DNA from: Xenopus tropicalis
Lineage: Eukaryota; Chordata; Amphibia; Anura; Pipidae
Direction: 5' to 3'
NCBI RefSeq assembly: GCF_000004195.4
Contig: NC_030678.2
Coordinates: forward strand, 75,575,404 to 75,639,403
DNA length: 64,000 nt
Shown here: positions 35,274 to 47,329 of the stretch, piece by piece
Layout of the letters: each line of letters opens with the position of its first letter
Position numbering within the stretch: the stretch's first letter is position 1
The notes under the pieces: generated by a model
Databases searched by the model: none
Told to the model about the DNA's origin: nothing
What the model saw: only the letters and a program-made list of their open reading frames with translations
Position numbers and translations under genes: made by a program

Positions 35274-35480
35274 CAGTGCTGTCCAACTGGCGGCCCACAG
35301 CCCCCCTCTGTGTGGCGCCCCCACCTGCCTGGCTGCTGTGACTGCATACCTTTGTGTAAGATTTAAATGATATCAGTACTGAGATTATCTGCCCCCTACA
35401 TTGTTCACACCTCAGATTCACGCTGTAAGCCCCTGTATTGTTCACACCTTTTAGTCCCTGCATTGTTCACCCCCTGATGT
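35274..35480. mobile_element. hAT fragment, same family as 1601-2890
   Basis: CAGTGCTGTCCAACTGGCGG and the following CCCCCCTCTGTGTGG, CCTTTGTGTAAG and ATTGTTCACACC blocks match the left part of the 1601-2890 element. The right terminus and the minisatellite are absent. Confidence 0.85.
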
Positions 35481-36314
35481 CACTATAAATAATATATATA
35501 TACATTTTTTAACCATTTCTAAAGAGATATTGGACCATTTTTGTTTCCTCTGATGACTGCCATATTTATATATTAATATAGTTTCCATTCATAGAGACAT
35601 AATTCTTTCATTGCTGCTTTAGTTGTAGGGTTTTTTTAAGCTCAAAACATTCATATGCTCTGGTTGTTATAGACTTTTGAATATTTTAAATATAATAATC
35701 TAAAACTGGCTACAAATTAGCTCTAGCAATCTTACACTGAACTCATACAGACACAAGGCAAAAAAAGGCAATTACAATTAATGCTCACTCCACAGAGAAA
35801 CACACACAGTAATGCACACCTAAGATCAGGGCCCAATAACATCCAATAGTGTAAATCTCAATTGCCTGGACTGCGGGATCATAGTGTTCTGTTCCTTTTA
35901 TTTTAATCATTTAGATACTGATATCTAGATATATTAGATATAGATAACAGTTGATGGTTTTAACATAGTTCGTGGAGACATACACTACAATAAAAAAAAC
36001 TGGTATTAATTTGTGATAAAGTCAATTAAATATGTGAATAAAACGATTTATTTAAAATTCAATCTCATAAGGTGTTGCTTATTTCTATTAATATTTCTTT
36101 GTAAAAATGTGCATGTGTGTGTCTGTCCCTTAAGTCACCAGTCATGAGTTACATTATTTATGTAATGTAATAAAATAAGCCTTTCATTCTACATAAGGTC
36201 TTATGCATTTCATTTTTTTTTGTACAGTTATTCACATATTTACTATAGTCAGGTTTACCAGGATCCATTTATTAACCTTCCTGTATGCTTTTGGAGTATG
36301 TGAGGAAAACATAG
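35481..36314. other. Single-copy AT-rich DNA
   Basis: Nothing recognised. Confidence 0.4.
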
Positions 36315-36928
36315 TACAGGTATGGGTTCCATTATCCGGAAACTTATTATCCAGAAAGCTCCAAATTACAGAAAGGCCACCTCCCATAAACTCAATTTTA
36401 AGCAAATAATTCAAAACTTTAAAATCTATGTCCTTTTTTCTTTAGAATAATAAAGAGTACCTTGTACTTGATTCTAACTGAGATATAGTTATTTTTTTGA
36501 AGAGAAAACAATCCCATTGGGTTAATTTAATGTTTAAATTATTTTATTAGTAGTATGTATGTATGTATGTATATCTTTATTTATAAAGCGCTACTTATGT
36601 ATGCAGCGCTGTAAAGTAGAATACATTAATACAAACAGGGTGTTAATAAGATAATAGATAAATACAAAGTATAATAATAAATACAGATAAATACAGCAGC
36701 AATAAGTTAAGAGTCGAGGACACAAGAGGAAGGAGGTCCCTGCCCCGTAGAGCTTACAATCTATATGGGAGGGGTAACTAACAGACACAAATAGGCAAAT
36801 ATAAGTGCTGTAGGTCACAGTGGGTGACATTACAATATAAGTATGGTGATCAAAATTACAGAAAGACCCCTTATCCAGAAAATCTTTGGTCCCAAGCATT
36901 CTGGATAACAGGTTTCATGCCTATACCT
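36315..36928. mobile_element. CAGGTATGGG-ended MITE interrupted by an L2 tail
   Basis: Left end ACAGGTATGGGTTCCATTAT, right end GGATAACAGGTTTCATGCCT then ATACCTG. The left arm shows ATTATCCGGAAAC and CCAGAAAGCTCCAAATTACA; the right arm shows AAAATTACAGAAAGACCCC. The L2 3' tail at 36552-36840 separates the two. Confidence 0.8.
36552..36840 (-). mobile_element. L2 LINE 3' tail with (GTAT)n
   Basis: A GTAT microsatellite is followed by CTTTATTTATAAAGCGC, GCAGCGCTGTAAAG and, further in, GGTCCCTGCCCCGTAGAGCT. Read on the minus strand this is an L2-type 3' UTR ending in a short tandem tail, inserted into the MITE. Confidence 0.8.
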
Positions 36929-37205
36929 GAAAGATTCCCATGGAAGCAAAGGGAATATATACAAATTTTTTGGAGATAATGTCCTGGCTAAAACAATTCT
37001 AACCATTGAGGCAATGTGCTGCATCCATGGGAACAGCACGGGGCCATGGACTGTATTACCTACCTTGCATCAGGACATAACTACAGGTCCCGTTAGCACT
37101 CAGCGGCCCTCTTTTTCTATCATTTTTTTTTCTTTGTAAATGAAAACGACCAAAATGTGCAGAGTACATGGGATATGGAACTGTGGTTAATTAAGTCATA
37201 GATAA
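36929..37205. other. Single-copy DNA
   Basis: Nothing recognised. Confidence 0.35.
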
Positions 37206-37379
37206 TTGTCTATATGTTCTTTTCCTTTAAGGTACAGCTGTTTAAAACCTACAATATTTTACTGTGGCAGGAGCCAGTGATTGTTTATCTAATAGGACAG
37301 CAAATTTCTGGTTTATGTACAGGATGCATTACATTTGTTGCTGACTTAATACAATATGCATATTTGTACTTTCCAAGTA

Positions 37380-37560
37380 GCTGGCAACCCTTAATCAATG
37401 TTAATTGGCTTTAATTAGCATATGTTAATTAATGATATTTACTACAAATTAAAGGTATGAGTGCTCCCAGAGGGTTTCCTGTTCATCTAATTAGTGCCAA
37501 TTAGCTGCAATTAACACGTGTAAATTAGATGCCATTGAACCCAAAACAAACAGCTTACAG
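37380..37560. promoter_or_regulatory. Homeodomain-site cluster, candidate enhancer
   Basis: Eight AATTA/TAATT cores lie between about 37401 and 37527 (TTAATTGG, TTTAATTAGC, GTTAATTAATG, AAATTAAA, CTAATTAG, CCAATTAG, GCAATTAAC, AAATTAG), plus an E-box CACGTG at 37515-37520. The block is free of transposon signatures. Dense homeodomain cores are typical of developmental enhancers, but the local AT-richness raises the chance rate. Confidence 0.4.
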
Positions 37561-38369
37561 TCCGTTGTATTCACTTGCACTTGCAGAAAGGGAAATAAAG
37601 TAGAATATTATAACATCAGCAGGACGTGTTCACAATCGGAACACGTTCAGGCTGTTTTTTGCGTACAATTTCTCCTTCTGTGGATTGGAATGGGAGAACG
37701 GGGCAATTTACATAAGATACCTGAACAACAACACAGGATGTTGCTTTAGATAGGAGGCCATTGAACTGTTAAAAACATTGCAGAAAGTCAATAGGCTATC
37801 TCTCCATCTCAGCACTATTCAATAGCATTCACAGCATGGGAATATGGCACAATGGTTAAGCACTGAGCAGTGCACGCTTCCTAAGGCCAGCTATCCAACC
37901 TTCACCTTAATGTGTGAAAGTAAGGGAAAGCAGCCAGAGACTCTGGTGTAAAAGCCATAAAGAGTGAGTGTTTTCCTATAGTAATTTTCTGTGAAAAATA
38001 AATGCATGATGTAAAAGAGAGCTATGGCTATGACTAAACTTTTGTTTTACAGCATGCATGGTAAACCCAAGGGCTGGTCATGAGTAAGATCTGACTATTA
38101 TTATTTTTATCATAACTATTAACATGTAGAATAACTCTGAAATTCTACAGAACTGTACAACAGAAGGGGTGTATATACCACAAATACAAATTACACATAA
38201 ATGATAAATAACCCAGGAGGCAAGATGGCCCCTAGACACAAAAAATGGAAAGCTCAATACAATCCCTATTTGTAGGCTATTTCTTTATTCTCTTGGGTGC
38301 TGACCAGATAAATATTTTACATGGTTGATTTTCTTCTGTAGAAGGAAATCTGAAGACTCTCATGGGCTA
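37561..38369. other. Single-copy DNA
   Basis: Nothing recognised beyond short paired words such as CGTGTTCACAATCGGAACACG at about 37625. Confidence 0.35.
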
Positions 38370-38900
38370 GTAGAACAATTAAGCTTTTAACTGAGTAGTT
38401 AAGCTTAAAATAACACTTTTTTGATAATTAAGCTGTTTGTTTTCTGCAATTACTTAACTCTGACTTATATTGGCCAAGAGACTGGGAGGCACACACCTGC
38501 CTAATAAAACACACCAGAGAGGCAAAGTGATGATCAGAGAGATGATGAGGCTCTTTTGTAATACTGCTGCTTGCAAATTGTTCAGTAATCAGTGCCATTA
38601 GCTCTCTTTCTCTCTAAATCTGTTAGTTTAATGATCACTGAACAACCTGTTGTCAAACAATAGGCAACAATCACAATTAAGGAGCACAGAGTGCACTTCC
38701 AATTACTTGCCCAGTAGCGTTGCATTAGATGTGAGATCACAGACTGTTCTCTTCCAAATATTGTATGTCAGGCAATAGAGTGGCATTTTGTGAAAATGAT
38801 TCATCTTTAGGCCTAACTCTTGAAGCAGACAGTGATCAGGCAATGTCAATCAGATCTCACCAGTATGAAATTATATTTTAAAAATCTGGCATTTTGCTGT
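38370..38900. promoter_or_regulatory. Candidate conserved non-coding element
   Basis: Repeat-free block with repeated TTAAGCTT-type words (38389-38435), GATAATTAAGCTG, CAATTACTTAA, CATTAGCTCTC, and CAATCACAATTAAGG. The even base use and homeodomain-like cores fit regulatory DNA. No coding frame or splice sites are visible. Confidence 0.33.
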
Positions 38901-40009
38901 TTAATTACTTTTTGCACCCAAGTAGTCACATATGGAATATGTTTAAATATGCCTACCAGATAATACTCCACAAAGTTGAATGGGTGGGCATGTAAATACC
39001 TGTCCAGTTGGTTGGGCTAGGCCAACATTCCGTCTTCTAGGGCCATTGATTTCTTTGATTTCTTCACTAATGTAACTACACCCAACTCAATTTAACAGAT
39101 ATGCATAAGGAGGCAGTTTAATTAGTCACACCTAATGACTTCAACTGGTTAACATTTGCTTTAAATCTGTAGCAGGAATGTTAAACTAAAGTATGCTGTT
39201 TCTGTTTCTTCAAACTTTCTAGAAAAACTTTTAATTACTATGTTGGTCTTGCGCTAATAACAAATGAACCATTAACACATGTCAAATAATAATAACCTTA
39301 TATAAACCTCACTAGATGAATCCTAGAATGTGCACAATAGATTGTAAAAATCCCTACAAACATACCGGCATATGGAAAATCAAACTGTAAATCACAAAAT
39401 CTATTCAATCCACAATCGCACAGAAAAATACAAACATACATATAAATTGTGTTCCCTATATACTCACACAAACACACAAAAGTACATTTTGTTCCCTAAT
39501 AATTTTTTTTCTATGTTGATTCTCTTTTCCACTTTACTTACAGTATGTGTAGTCACTTTTATTTCCAAATTTATGTGCTTATTAATTCTGTAATCTGAAA
39601 ACAACAAAGGTAGTTCAATAGAAATATATACCTATAGCGGGAATGGAATAAACATATAAACAATGTATTTTTATCTGCAAGCCAAACTCAAATGCAGTAG
39701 AAATTTACCAAGTGTGAACTTAAAATACTGTCATGTCACATGAGAAGATGTTTACTGTCAAAACTGCACGACAAAACCAATGATCTGCCTTTCTGTTATA
39801 AAAGAGGCAGATTGCCAGAAATGTATTTGCTCTGGATTTAACTTAAGTTTTTGTTTTTTTTTAGTTTTTTTTTAATTAAGTTTTTTAGTATTGTCATGTA
39901 TCTTTGTATATGAATGGATTTAGTCTGAAATTCATGTTAATAAAAATAATAATGATATATTATTTAATATATTTAGTGTAGACGTGCCACCATTTTGAAT
40001 ATCAAAAGA
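38901..40009. other. Single-copy AT-rich DNA
   Basis: Nothing recognised; the plus-strand frame 39372-39593 has no domain. Confidence 0.4.
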
Positions 40010-40300
40010 CCGAACACACAGAGATGCAATTGACGTAATCAAAACATCTGGCACATGCAGTACCCACTGAAATGAATGGTGCTCTTTATTAATCTTGTGC
40101 TCAATTTATCCTTCATGTCGTCAAGTGCAGTGAGCGTATTTTTGAGCACAATCGTCAAAATTATTTTTATTCCACAATACAGCACTTTTCCCCAAAATTC
40201 CAGCATTGTGGTGGTGTTGTGTCTGATGCAATTGCAGCCAATGCATCGAAAGTAACACAATAGCTCTTGCACTTTGCTGTAAATGGGATGCTATTGCACT
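40010..40300. repeat. Dispersed repeat (TCCACAATACAGCA family), copy 1
   Basis: CAAGTGCAGTGAGCG, TTCCACAATACAGCACTTTT and AATTCCAGCATTGTGGTGGT recur, diverged, at 57425-57880 and 60755-61240. No termini are evident. Confidence 0.6.
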
Positions 40301-41099
40301 GAAAGTTTTTCAACCTTGGGGTTACCAGACAAATGTGCTCAGAGAAGCACCTTGAGTAAATTTAAATAAATTCTTTTTTTTGGCTTTAGATTCCCTTTAA
40401 CTGAATTCTTAAACAATGGTATAAAAATTACACATATATAGTATATATCAGTAATAATGCATGCTCTGACTGTAATAGGAATAAGAATATACTAATCAGT
40501 TAATGTTTCCTAAGCCACCACTTTGTGATGGTCTGTGTACTTCCTCAGAGATCACCCTGACAGGAAATAATGCACACTACCTGTAACAGAAAGAAGTGTC
40601 AGAGTAAAAGACTTTTTATGAAAATGGTTTATTTAGATGATGCAGTGTTTTATTTGTTCTGAGAACGTCTCTCACACCCATTGGGAGACATCTGAAACAT
40701 GTCAGTTGGTTGTAATGCCTTCATTTTGAAGGCTTTATTAATAAAGAAGAACTTTGTATTCAAGGTTAAGAAAGTTGTACAAGATTGCTTTGTGTGTGTA
40801 TTCTATCCAAATTGCCTCTTTAGACCCAAAGATTTGACCTTAATGCAGCTTTAGCAAGATGTTACACTGCAGAAAACAGAAGGAAATTAACCATATATGC
40901 ACATGCATTGGTATGTATAAAAATGATATGAGCGTCTACCACTGTTTGCCTGGCCCAATTTATTGCATTTAATTGCCTTTATTGTCAGTCTTTCAAAATG
41001 TACGGATAATTTCCAGGACTGGAAAATATATGCATGGTTTAACAGAAAATCTTGACTTTGGATTGTAGGATTTCCTCTAATTCCTCACTGCATGCAATA
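40301..41099. other. Single-copy DNA, with one possible T2 end
   Basis: TTTAGATTCCCTTTAACTG at about 40384 resembles a T2 MITE right end, but no partner end is clear. Otherwise nothing recognised. Confidence 0.3.
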
Positions 41100-41400
41100 T
41101 TTTTTACGAAGCATGTTTTTAATACACTCTACCTCATTACTAGCTTTAAAGATAAACACGACTGAATTTCTTCCCTGCATCAGCCTAAATTCCACTTGCA
41201 GTCTGGCAGGCAGCAGAACAAATTGTGATAATTGTGTTTAATTAAAAAGCCTAAATGGATTATCTGCAGGTAGGTTTGATTTATTAAACTAATCAATCAG
41301 ATTACAGTGAATACATGGGCTGAAGTGTGGAATTAATTTGGAAAAGAGTGGTAAGACCTCTTTCCATCAGCTCTCTAATTGTCCAAGATTTATTATGAAG
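41100..41400. promoter_or_regulatory. Candidate conserved non-coding element with PBX/Hox-like words
   Basis: Repeat-free. Contains GTTTAATTAAAAAGCC, TGATTTATTAAACTAATCAA and TCAATCAGATTA (about 41276-41306), combinations resembling PBX/Hox and homeodomain sites, plus AGATAA (GATA-like) words. No coding frame. Confidence 0.35.
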
Positions 41401-42638
41401 ATGCTTCCAAAATATTAAAAAAAAGAAAAATCTGCAAAATGCAGATTTTCACAAAAGACATTCAGAAAATAGCGTTACTTACGCTATAGTAGAAAAATGC
41501 TCTCTATTGCTCATCTGGGCAAATAGCTGATACCTGTCTATAAAGGTTAAAGGCAATACTGTTTCAGGTAATATCATTAGATAAATAAATGTAATCTTAT
41601 TTATGTGTTTTGTTCTTGTTCTAAAATGAAATAATTCAAGTAACCCCAAAAATATATTTTTTCTTATTCGTTGTTACAGAGTAGAATCTACAGTAGTTAT
41701 TACTAGACAGGAAATGAATTCTGAGTTCTTCATCATAACGAAAGACACAATTAAACTCTCTATCCAAAAAGCCATAATTTCAGAAGCTCTGCCAATCTTC
41801 AATTACCTTCTTTGCAAAGTTTTTTTTTTCATTGGTGTTCAAAGTTGTGTCCAAATCTACTTTCTGCCAGAATATTTGGAAAGCTTCTTTTTGACCCTTT
41901 TATCGTGGTGCTTTTAAAGTAATGTTGCTAGCTAATGATGCTCAGAGCATTAAACCTATGTGATTACAGAAATGTTAACCAATAAATTAAGTAAGTGTTG
42001 CGCCAAAATGGCCTTTCATTTATGTCATTATTAATATCTTACATTTTACTTAATTTTGTGGGGTGACCTTCATAGTATCTTCAACCTATCTCTGTTTAGC
42101 AAAAAATGTAGCTTTTAATTTAAAGCTATAAAAATACTAAGAAGTACTTATTTAGACAGGCTAATAGAAAATATTATGATGCTTTCATCATGAAAATTGT
42201 GCAAGAAAATGTTCTATATACAGACAACAGAGTATCTGAGCATAGCATACTCTATGTGCTAAACATAACTTCTCTGAATAAATACACATGAGCAAGAGCT
42301 GCCATATTGTTTGCAGTAAGTCTTTGTACACAGAATCTGGCAGAACAGACGGGTCAGTTTATAATCACTAGGTTTGCTGTATAGCTGGAAAGAAGAGAAT
42401 CCCTATTACAAATAAAGAAAGAAGAAATGTATTCCTGCTCAGCTTGCATTTTATACAAACCCTACATATTACATACATAGTCGATGAGGTACAAAAAAGT
42501 CAAAAGTCTCCAAATTTTCTCCAAGTAAATCTGCCTTTATTCTAGTTGATCCAGGGGAAGGCAAAAGAAAAAAAAATGTTTGCCTAGGAGAGACAAGAAA
42601 TCATTTCTGACTCCACAGTACCAGTCATTTGGTACTAA
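41401..42638. other. Single-copy AT-rich DNA
   Basis: Nothing recognised. Confidence 0.4.
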
Positions 42639-43340
42639 GGGGCCCATTTACTAACATTTTTGTTCCACAATTTGTGTTTTTTCATTCATGCTAAAAATAA
42701 GTTTTTTCACTTAAAAAATGCAAATTGCTTTTTGTGCTATTTAAAGGAGAATGCAAGTCAAAATTTAAAAAGCATACTGCCCAATAGTCCTCCTATTGTT
42801 TAGTAAAAACGCCACACTTTTGGCTCACCTAATCAAATATTTACTCACACTTACTTCACATTTTCTAGAACAGGCAGCCATCTCTAAAAAGGTATTCTCC
42901 CTTCCTTTCCCTCCTTGCTTCATACTGCACATGTGTTTCATTCCCCCCCCTCCCCTCTGCCAGATCCGCTTCTGATTGGCTGGTAGGCATGTGTAGCTCA
43001 GAACAGCAGACAGGATCAAGTTACACACATGCTCAGAGAATAGGAAGGCTGCCGCTGGCACCTACAGGAAGGGGAGAGAGATTTCAGTGATGTCACTGTA
43101 GTCTTCACACTGCCAGCACCATATCTCAGAGAAGCAAGCAGGGATCTGGGAATTTATATATGCAGTAAGTACTTAAAAAGAATGCCTTTAGACTTACTTT
43201 TAATTTATTCAATTAATTTAACCTTTCATTGTCCTTGTCTTTAAGTGATATAAAACACGCCAAGGTATTAGCATTCTTGTGCTTTTTGACGCAATTTTTA
43301 ATAAATGAGTAGACAAATTCAAATTTTGATAAATGGGCCT
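42639..43340. mobile_element. GGGGCCCATTTACTAAC MITE with nested T2 MITE
   Basis: The outer element starts GGGGCCCATTTACTAACATT and ends TTTTGATAAATGGGCCT. The flanking outer sequence (about 42639-42740 and 43245-43340) would give a ~200-bp MITE without the nested T2. Confidence 0.8.
42745..43240. mobile_element. T2 MITE nested in another MITE, TTAA TSD
   Basis: TTAA (42741-42744) precedes AGGAGAATGCAAGTCAAAAT, and ATTGTCCTTGTCT precedes TTAA (43241-43244). The interior is GC-richer. The minus-strand frame 42825-43061 is incidental. Confidence 0.82.
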
Positions 43341-44389
43341 TCAAGAGTTAATTTCAGTAATCTAGTATTTCCTAATTGTTAAAATGCCATCCAACCAATT
43401 TTATTAAATGTTTACATGTACTGTATCTGACAGTCCAGATGCTTCAGGGGTAGAATTCCACAGCTGCAAAGCTTTTACCCTTTTAAAATATCACTTCAGT
43501 TTTTCTAATTTCAAGGTATGCCCTACTGTTGGCAAATAAGGCATCAAAGAGTTTATAGTGGTCCCTTAATACATATTTATACATAGGTATTATATCTAGG
43601 TATAAATCAAAGTACAATTTTCATTTTCCCATCCTTCCTTTACAATTTAGGCCAATTATACACTTTATTAAACCATTCATACCCTTTATTACACTTTGGA
43701 GATCAAAATGGTACTGAAAAATCTACAAGGAACCATACCAGGTAGATACTGTTCACTTTTGTCATAATATCAGTATGTAGACGTGACTGATTTTAATACT
43801 GCATGACAAGGTGTGACCTTGCCACACCTTCCAGGGTAGTTGAGACCCATGATTTTCCACCATTTACAAATGCAATGCAGTGTGCAAAGTCAACACTTTT
43901 ATCAACAATGCAGCATTTGTTTTGTAATTGTGGCTGCACAAGAATTTACATTCAGTACAATTGCACCAATTTAGCAAAATGAACTAGCTACCTTTATGCA
44001 CATTGTGGACAGGCCCAGACTGGCAATCTGTGGATTCTGATACTAGAGGGGCTGCTGTAAGATGACATAAACAGTGACTATTTATTGAGCTGATTAAGGG
44101 CTGCTTGGGCCTCTTTGTACCTGAAATAGCAGAGCATATTTTGAATCTATCCCAAACCTGATTGTGGTTAAAATCACTTCCAGAACACAGTGCTAAAATG
44201 GTGTTAGTGTGTGATTCTCTTGGGTCAAGAGTGCTGCATCTAATGAGACAACCTGCTGTAGGAACTATGGAATTTCTACCAGTTTCAGGGTGGTTGTAGT
44301 TTCAGGGATCCCCAGTGTAAAAAGAAGAGGCATGACAGATTCAATGGTGCTTAGTGCAACTATACAAAAGAGCCAGGGGCTTGAAGCAA
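43341..44389. other. Single-copy AT-rich DNA
   Basis: Nothing recognised. Confidence 0.4.
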
Positions 44390-44616
44390 GTACAAGTATA
44401 AGATCCATTATCCGGAAACCATTATCCAGAAAGTTCAGAATTACGGGAAGGCCATCTCCCATAGACTCAATTTTTAATGTTTCATTTGTTTTTTAAACAA
44501 ATTAAACAGTACTTTGTAAGAAATCTCAACTAAGATATAATTTCTGTTGTCAATAAGTACAACATTTGCATCTATTTTAACGCAATCACACAAGTGCAAA
44601 TAAGGGCCATGAGTCA
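44390..44616. mobile_element. CAGGTATGGG MITE, left half
   Basis: AAGTATAAGATCCATTATCC, GGAAACCATTATCCAGAAAG and GGAAGGCCATCTCCCATAGA match the left half of 36315-36928. The right half is lost at the CR1 tail. Confidence 0.72.
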
Positions 44617-44617
44617 T

Positions 44618-44672
44618 AGTAAGTTGGGTTGAAAAAAGACATACGTCCATCACGTTCAACCAGAGTCAACCT
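44618..44672 (-). mobile_element. CR1 LINE 3' tail fragment
   Basis: AGTAAGTTGGGTTGAAAAAA + GACATACGTCCATCACGTTC is the inverted 3' end of a CR1 family; a copy of the same subfamily tail lies at 48236-48297. Confidence 0.8.
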
Positions 44673-45318
44673 GATTTTTAATTAACAAACATCTGTCAAG
44701 TTAGTGCATCAGAATATTTAGATAAATCATGCACAGTGTATCTATTGATACAGGGAAACCTTGGAACTACTACCACTAGTAGGGTGATCTCCATTTTTTC
44801 AAAGTGGTCTGTATCGATTTGAATGCAGCACATGCAATTTTGTGGGTTTTAATGCATTGGCTAGATCACTTGACATTAGCAAGAGGGTGTGTAGGTTTAA
44901 AACTTAGGGAAAACTCCACTGATACCCAATGAGTTAAAAAAAGCTTATTTAGCATAGAAATGTAGTGAACTATTTATATTAACTACTTATTGTAGAGTAA
45001 CAAAAAAGTAGCACAAATGTACAAAAAAATCGCAGAAAATACAATTTTTTTTTTATTCGGACCTGTCGTACTTTGATGAATGTGCCCCTAAATGTATATT
45101 GTGATCTATTTACTTAATTATATGGGCTTAACATTTTCTGTAAACATATATCCCAACTAACTATAAGTCCCACCTGGCACCCTATAGTTTCTGGGCCCTC
45201 TAGCAGTTAGAGGGTCTGTTTCTTCCATAGTTGCACCCCTGCTTTTTAGTAAAATAATTAGTGGGTTAGTGGGTTAGTGGGTGATGGTGTCCTGATGCCA
45301 CTAGTACCATAGTGACAA
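44673..45318. other. Mostly single-copy DNA with a MITE half
   Basis: TTTGATGAATGTGCCCCTAA at about 45074-45093 looks like the right end of a GGGGC...-type MITE. Nothing else is recognised. Confidence 0.35.
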
Positions 45319-45365
45319 AATTATTATTATTATTATTGTTAACATTTATTTATAAAGTGCAAAAA
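45319..45365 (-). mobile_element. L2 LINE 3' tail with (ATT)n
   Basis: (ATT)n followed by AACATTTATTTATAAAGTGC, as at 20955. Confidence 0.7.
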
Positions 45366-46056
45366 AGTTTAAAAAATGCAGCATAAGAGCGTGATGTCTA
45401 CACAGAATTACTGCCAATCAGTGAAAAAGTTGTCCCAGTTCTTGTCAGCAAAGAATGATGTCCATTTATGCCCATGAAGATTGCAAGACACCGGTATTAT
45501 CATAGATCCATTAAGGACCATTATGATAATAGTGAACACATCACAAGTTTAATGAGAAATTGAAAGGCAAAATTACAACTAGTCATTGTTCCCTCAATAG
45601 CATTTTTGCGACATAGTCAGAGAATATTATTTTTACAATGCTACAGCAATTCTGTATAAAAAACAGGCTCATGTGTTGCCATTTTTACTACAAACATGGT
45701 GGTGATTTCTCCATCAATAAAGTACATAACTTTTTTCACAATTGCTCAGGCCAGAAACATTCCAACTCAGGATGACCCGAACCCCATTTTTATATTCCAT
45801 TAATTATGCACTGTAGTGAATGAAGGTGCCTCTATAAAATGCAAACAAGTAGCAGAATATTTGGGCATGGAAAACAGTTCACCCCAGTTTAAAGGTTAAA
45901 CTCTACTGGTAAGTGCACCTGCCTCTCTGGATTGCAGGCAAGTAGCAGATTTTTAGATTGTGGCTGCCTGGCCAACCAGTTAAGATATTATCTGAGTCTG
46001 TAGGTAACTGTAGTGTTTCTTTGGCATACATATAAAGGTAGTTATACATGTTACAA
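45366..46056. other. Single-copy DNA
   Basis: Nothing recognised. Confidence 0.4.
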
Positions 46057-46280
46057 TTCAATCTTTGCCGGTGAGATGGCATACACGGCGGCACGATTTC
46101 AGTGTTTCAAGTTGCCTCGAGAGGAAACTTCCGCGATTTTACTGAAATCACGCCGCCACGTATGCCATCCCACCGGCGATTTACATTTTTGCCGGTGGGA
46201 TGGCATTTCGGGGAGATTAGTCGCCCGCAAACAGGGAGATTTGTCGCGGGCAACTAATCTCCCCGTGTGCCAGAGCCCTT
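46057..46280. mobile_element. GGGCTCTGGCACACGGGG-type MITE, copy 2
   Basis: The right end CTAATCTCCCCGTGTGCCAG + AGCCC is the inverse of the left end at 9514. The inside holds inverted pairs ATGGCATACACGGCGGC and GCCGCCACGTATGCCAT. Left terminus eroded. CpG-rich. Confidence 0.78.
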
Positions 46281-46482
46281 AGGGTGAAGACACACAGAGC
46301 TACTAGTAGCAGCTACTTTTTCACGGCTACTAAACTCCAGAAAATACCCTGCCATAGACAATACTGAGAATTGCCTCTGCTAAAACAAACGTAGAGACAA
46401 TTATCAGTAAATTATCAGCATTGTCTATTTTAGTAGTCATGACAAGTAGCTGCTACTTGTAGCTCCATGTGTCTTCACTTTA
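46281..46482. mobile_element. Palindromic MITE, GGGTGAAGACACA family
   Basis: Left GGGTGAAGACACACAGAGCT plus ACTAGTAGCAGCTACTTTT mirrors right AAGTAGCTGCTACTTGTAGC plus TCCATGTGTCTTCACTTT. It abuts the preceding MITE with no spacer, so one inserted at the other's edge. Confidence 0.85.
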
Positions 46483-46649
46483 ATGGTATCCAAAGTCCAG
46501 CTATGGAAAATAAATAAATATTCATTTTATAATCCTGACAAATCTATGTATGGTAGAAAATCTGTGAATATTATGATTATTTATAGAAATAAAAAGAGAA
46601 AGCCATATTTGATTCCATTATATGATGTAAATATTAATGGTACTTAAAT

Positions 46650-46860
46650 ACAAGCACAAGTAATTGCATTCTGGTTTTGGAAAATGCGAACAAAAAAGAA
46701 AAATGGGCATTATCGTAATAATGAAAAATGTATTGTCAGGAAGAAGTCATCTTCATGACAAATGGTTGAAGCTAATGAGGTCATTGATGGAAAATACTAA
46801 AAGAAGGTATTATTGTTAATTGATATCCCCTGTTTGACGTGTGGTTAGAAAGGCAAATGG
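46650..46860. promoter_or_regulatory. Possible conserved non-coding block
   Basis: Repeat-free, with CAAGTAATTGCATTC, GACAAATGGTTGAAGCTAAT and TGTTAATTGATATCC words. Weak, composition-based suggestion only. Confidence 0.2.
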
Positions 46861-47329
46861 GAAAAAATGAGACAGTGCTTTTTTATATACTATGGCATGA
46901 GCAGGAGAATATTTTTTGTGAAAGATTGCACTGCAACTCATGTCAGGGTTGCATCTTGCATTAGGTTGCAATTATAAGAGAGGAGCAAATGATTTGACGT
47001 TTGAGATGCAGCTAGATGACATTGATACAATAAGTACCTATAGGAAATTAGTAATGTCCCTTTGATCTTGCACTCTGATCATATGTCTGATAAATCCCAA
47101 ACAGCTTGAATGCTCTATTTCCTTTCTTTGGTTTTGTTTGAAGGGTAGAAGTATCTTATAAACTTTTATCAGCTATTAGATCTGCCATAACCCTTAGGGT
47201 ACATAACAATGACAGACATAGGCAAACTAAAACACTATGCAAACGGAAAAGTTTATTTGTCAAAAATTGTGGATTTGTTTTAAGCTATCCCCAGCTTTCA
47301 CTATACTTAATATAGGTTCATCTATGGTT
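46861..47329. other. Single-copy DNA
   Basis: Nothing recognised. Confidence 0.35.

Noticed and set aside
37214..37414. Possible membrane-protein exon (hydrophobic 66-residue frame)
   Set aside because: A weak acceptor-like TTTAAG precedes it, but there is no donor, no domain and it overlaps the AT-rich regulatory-looking block.
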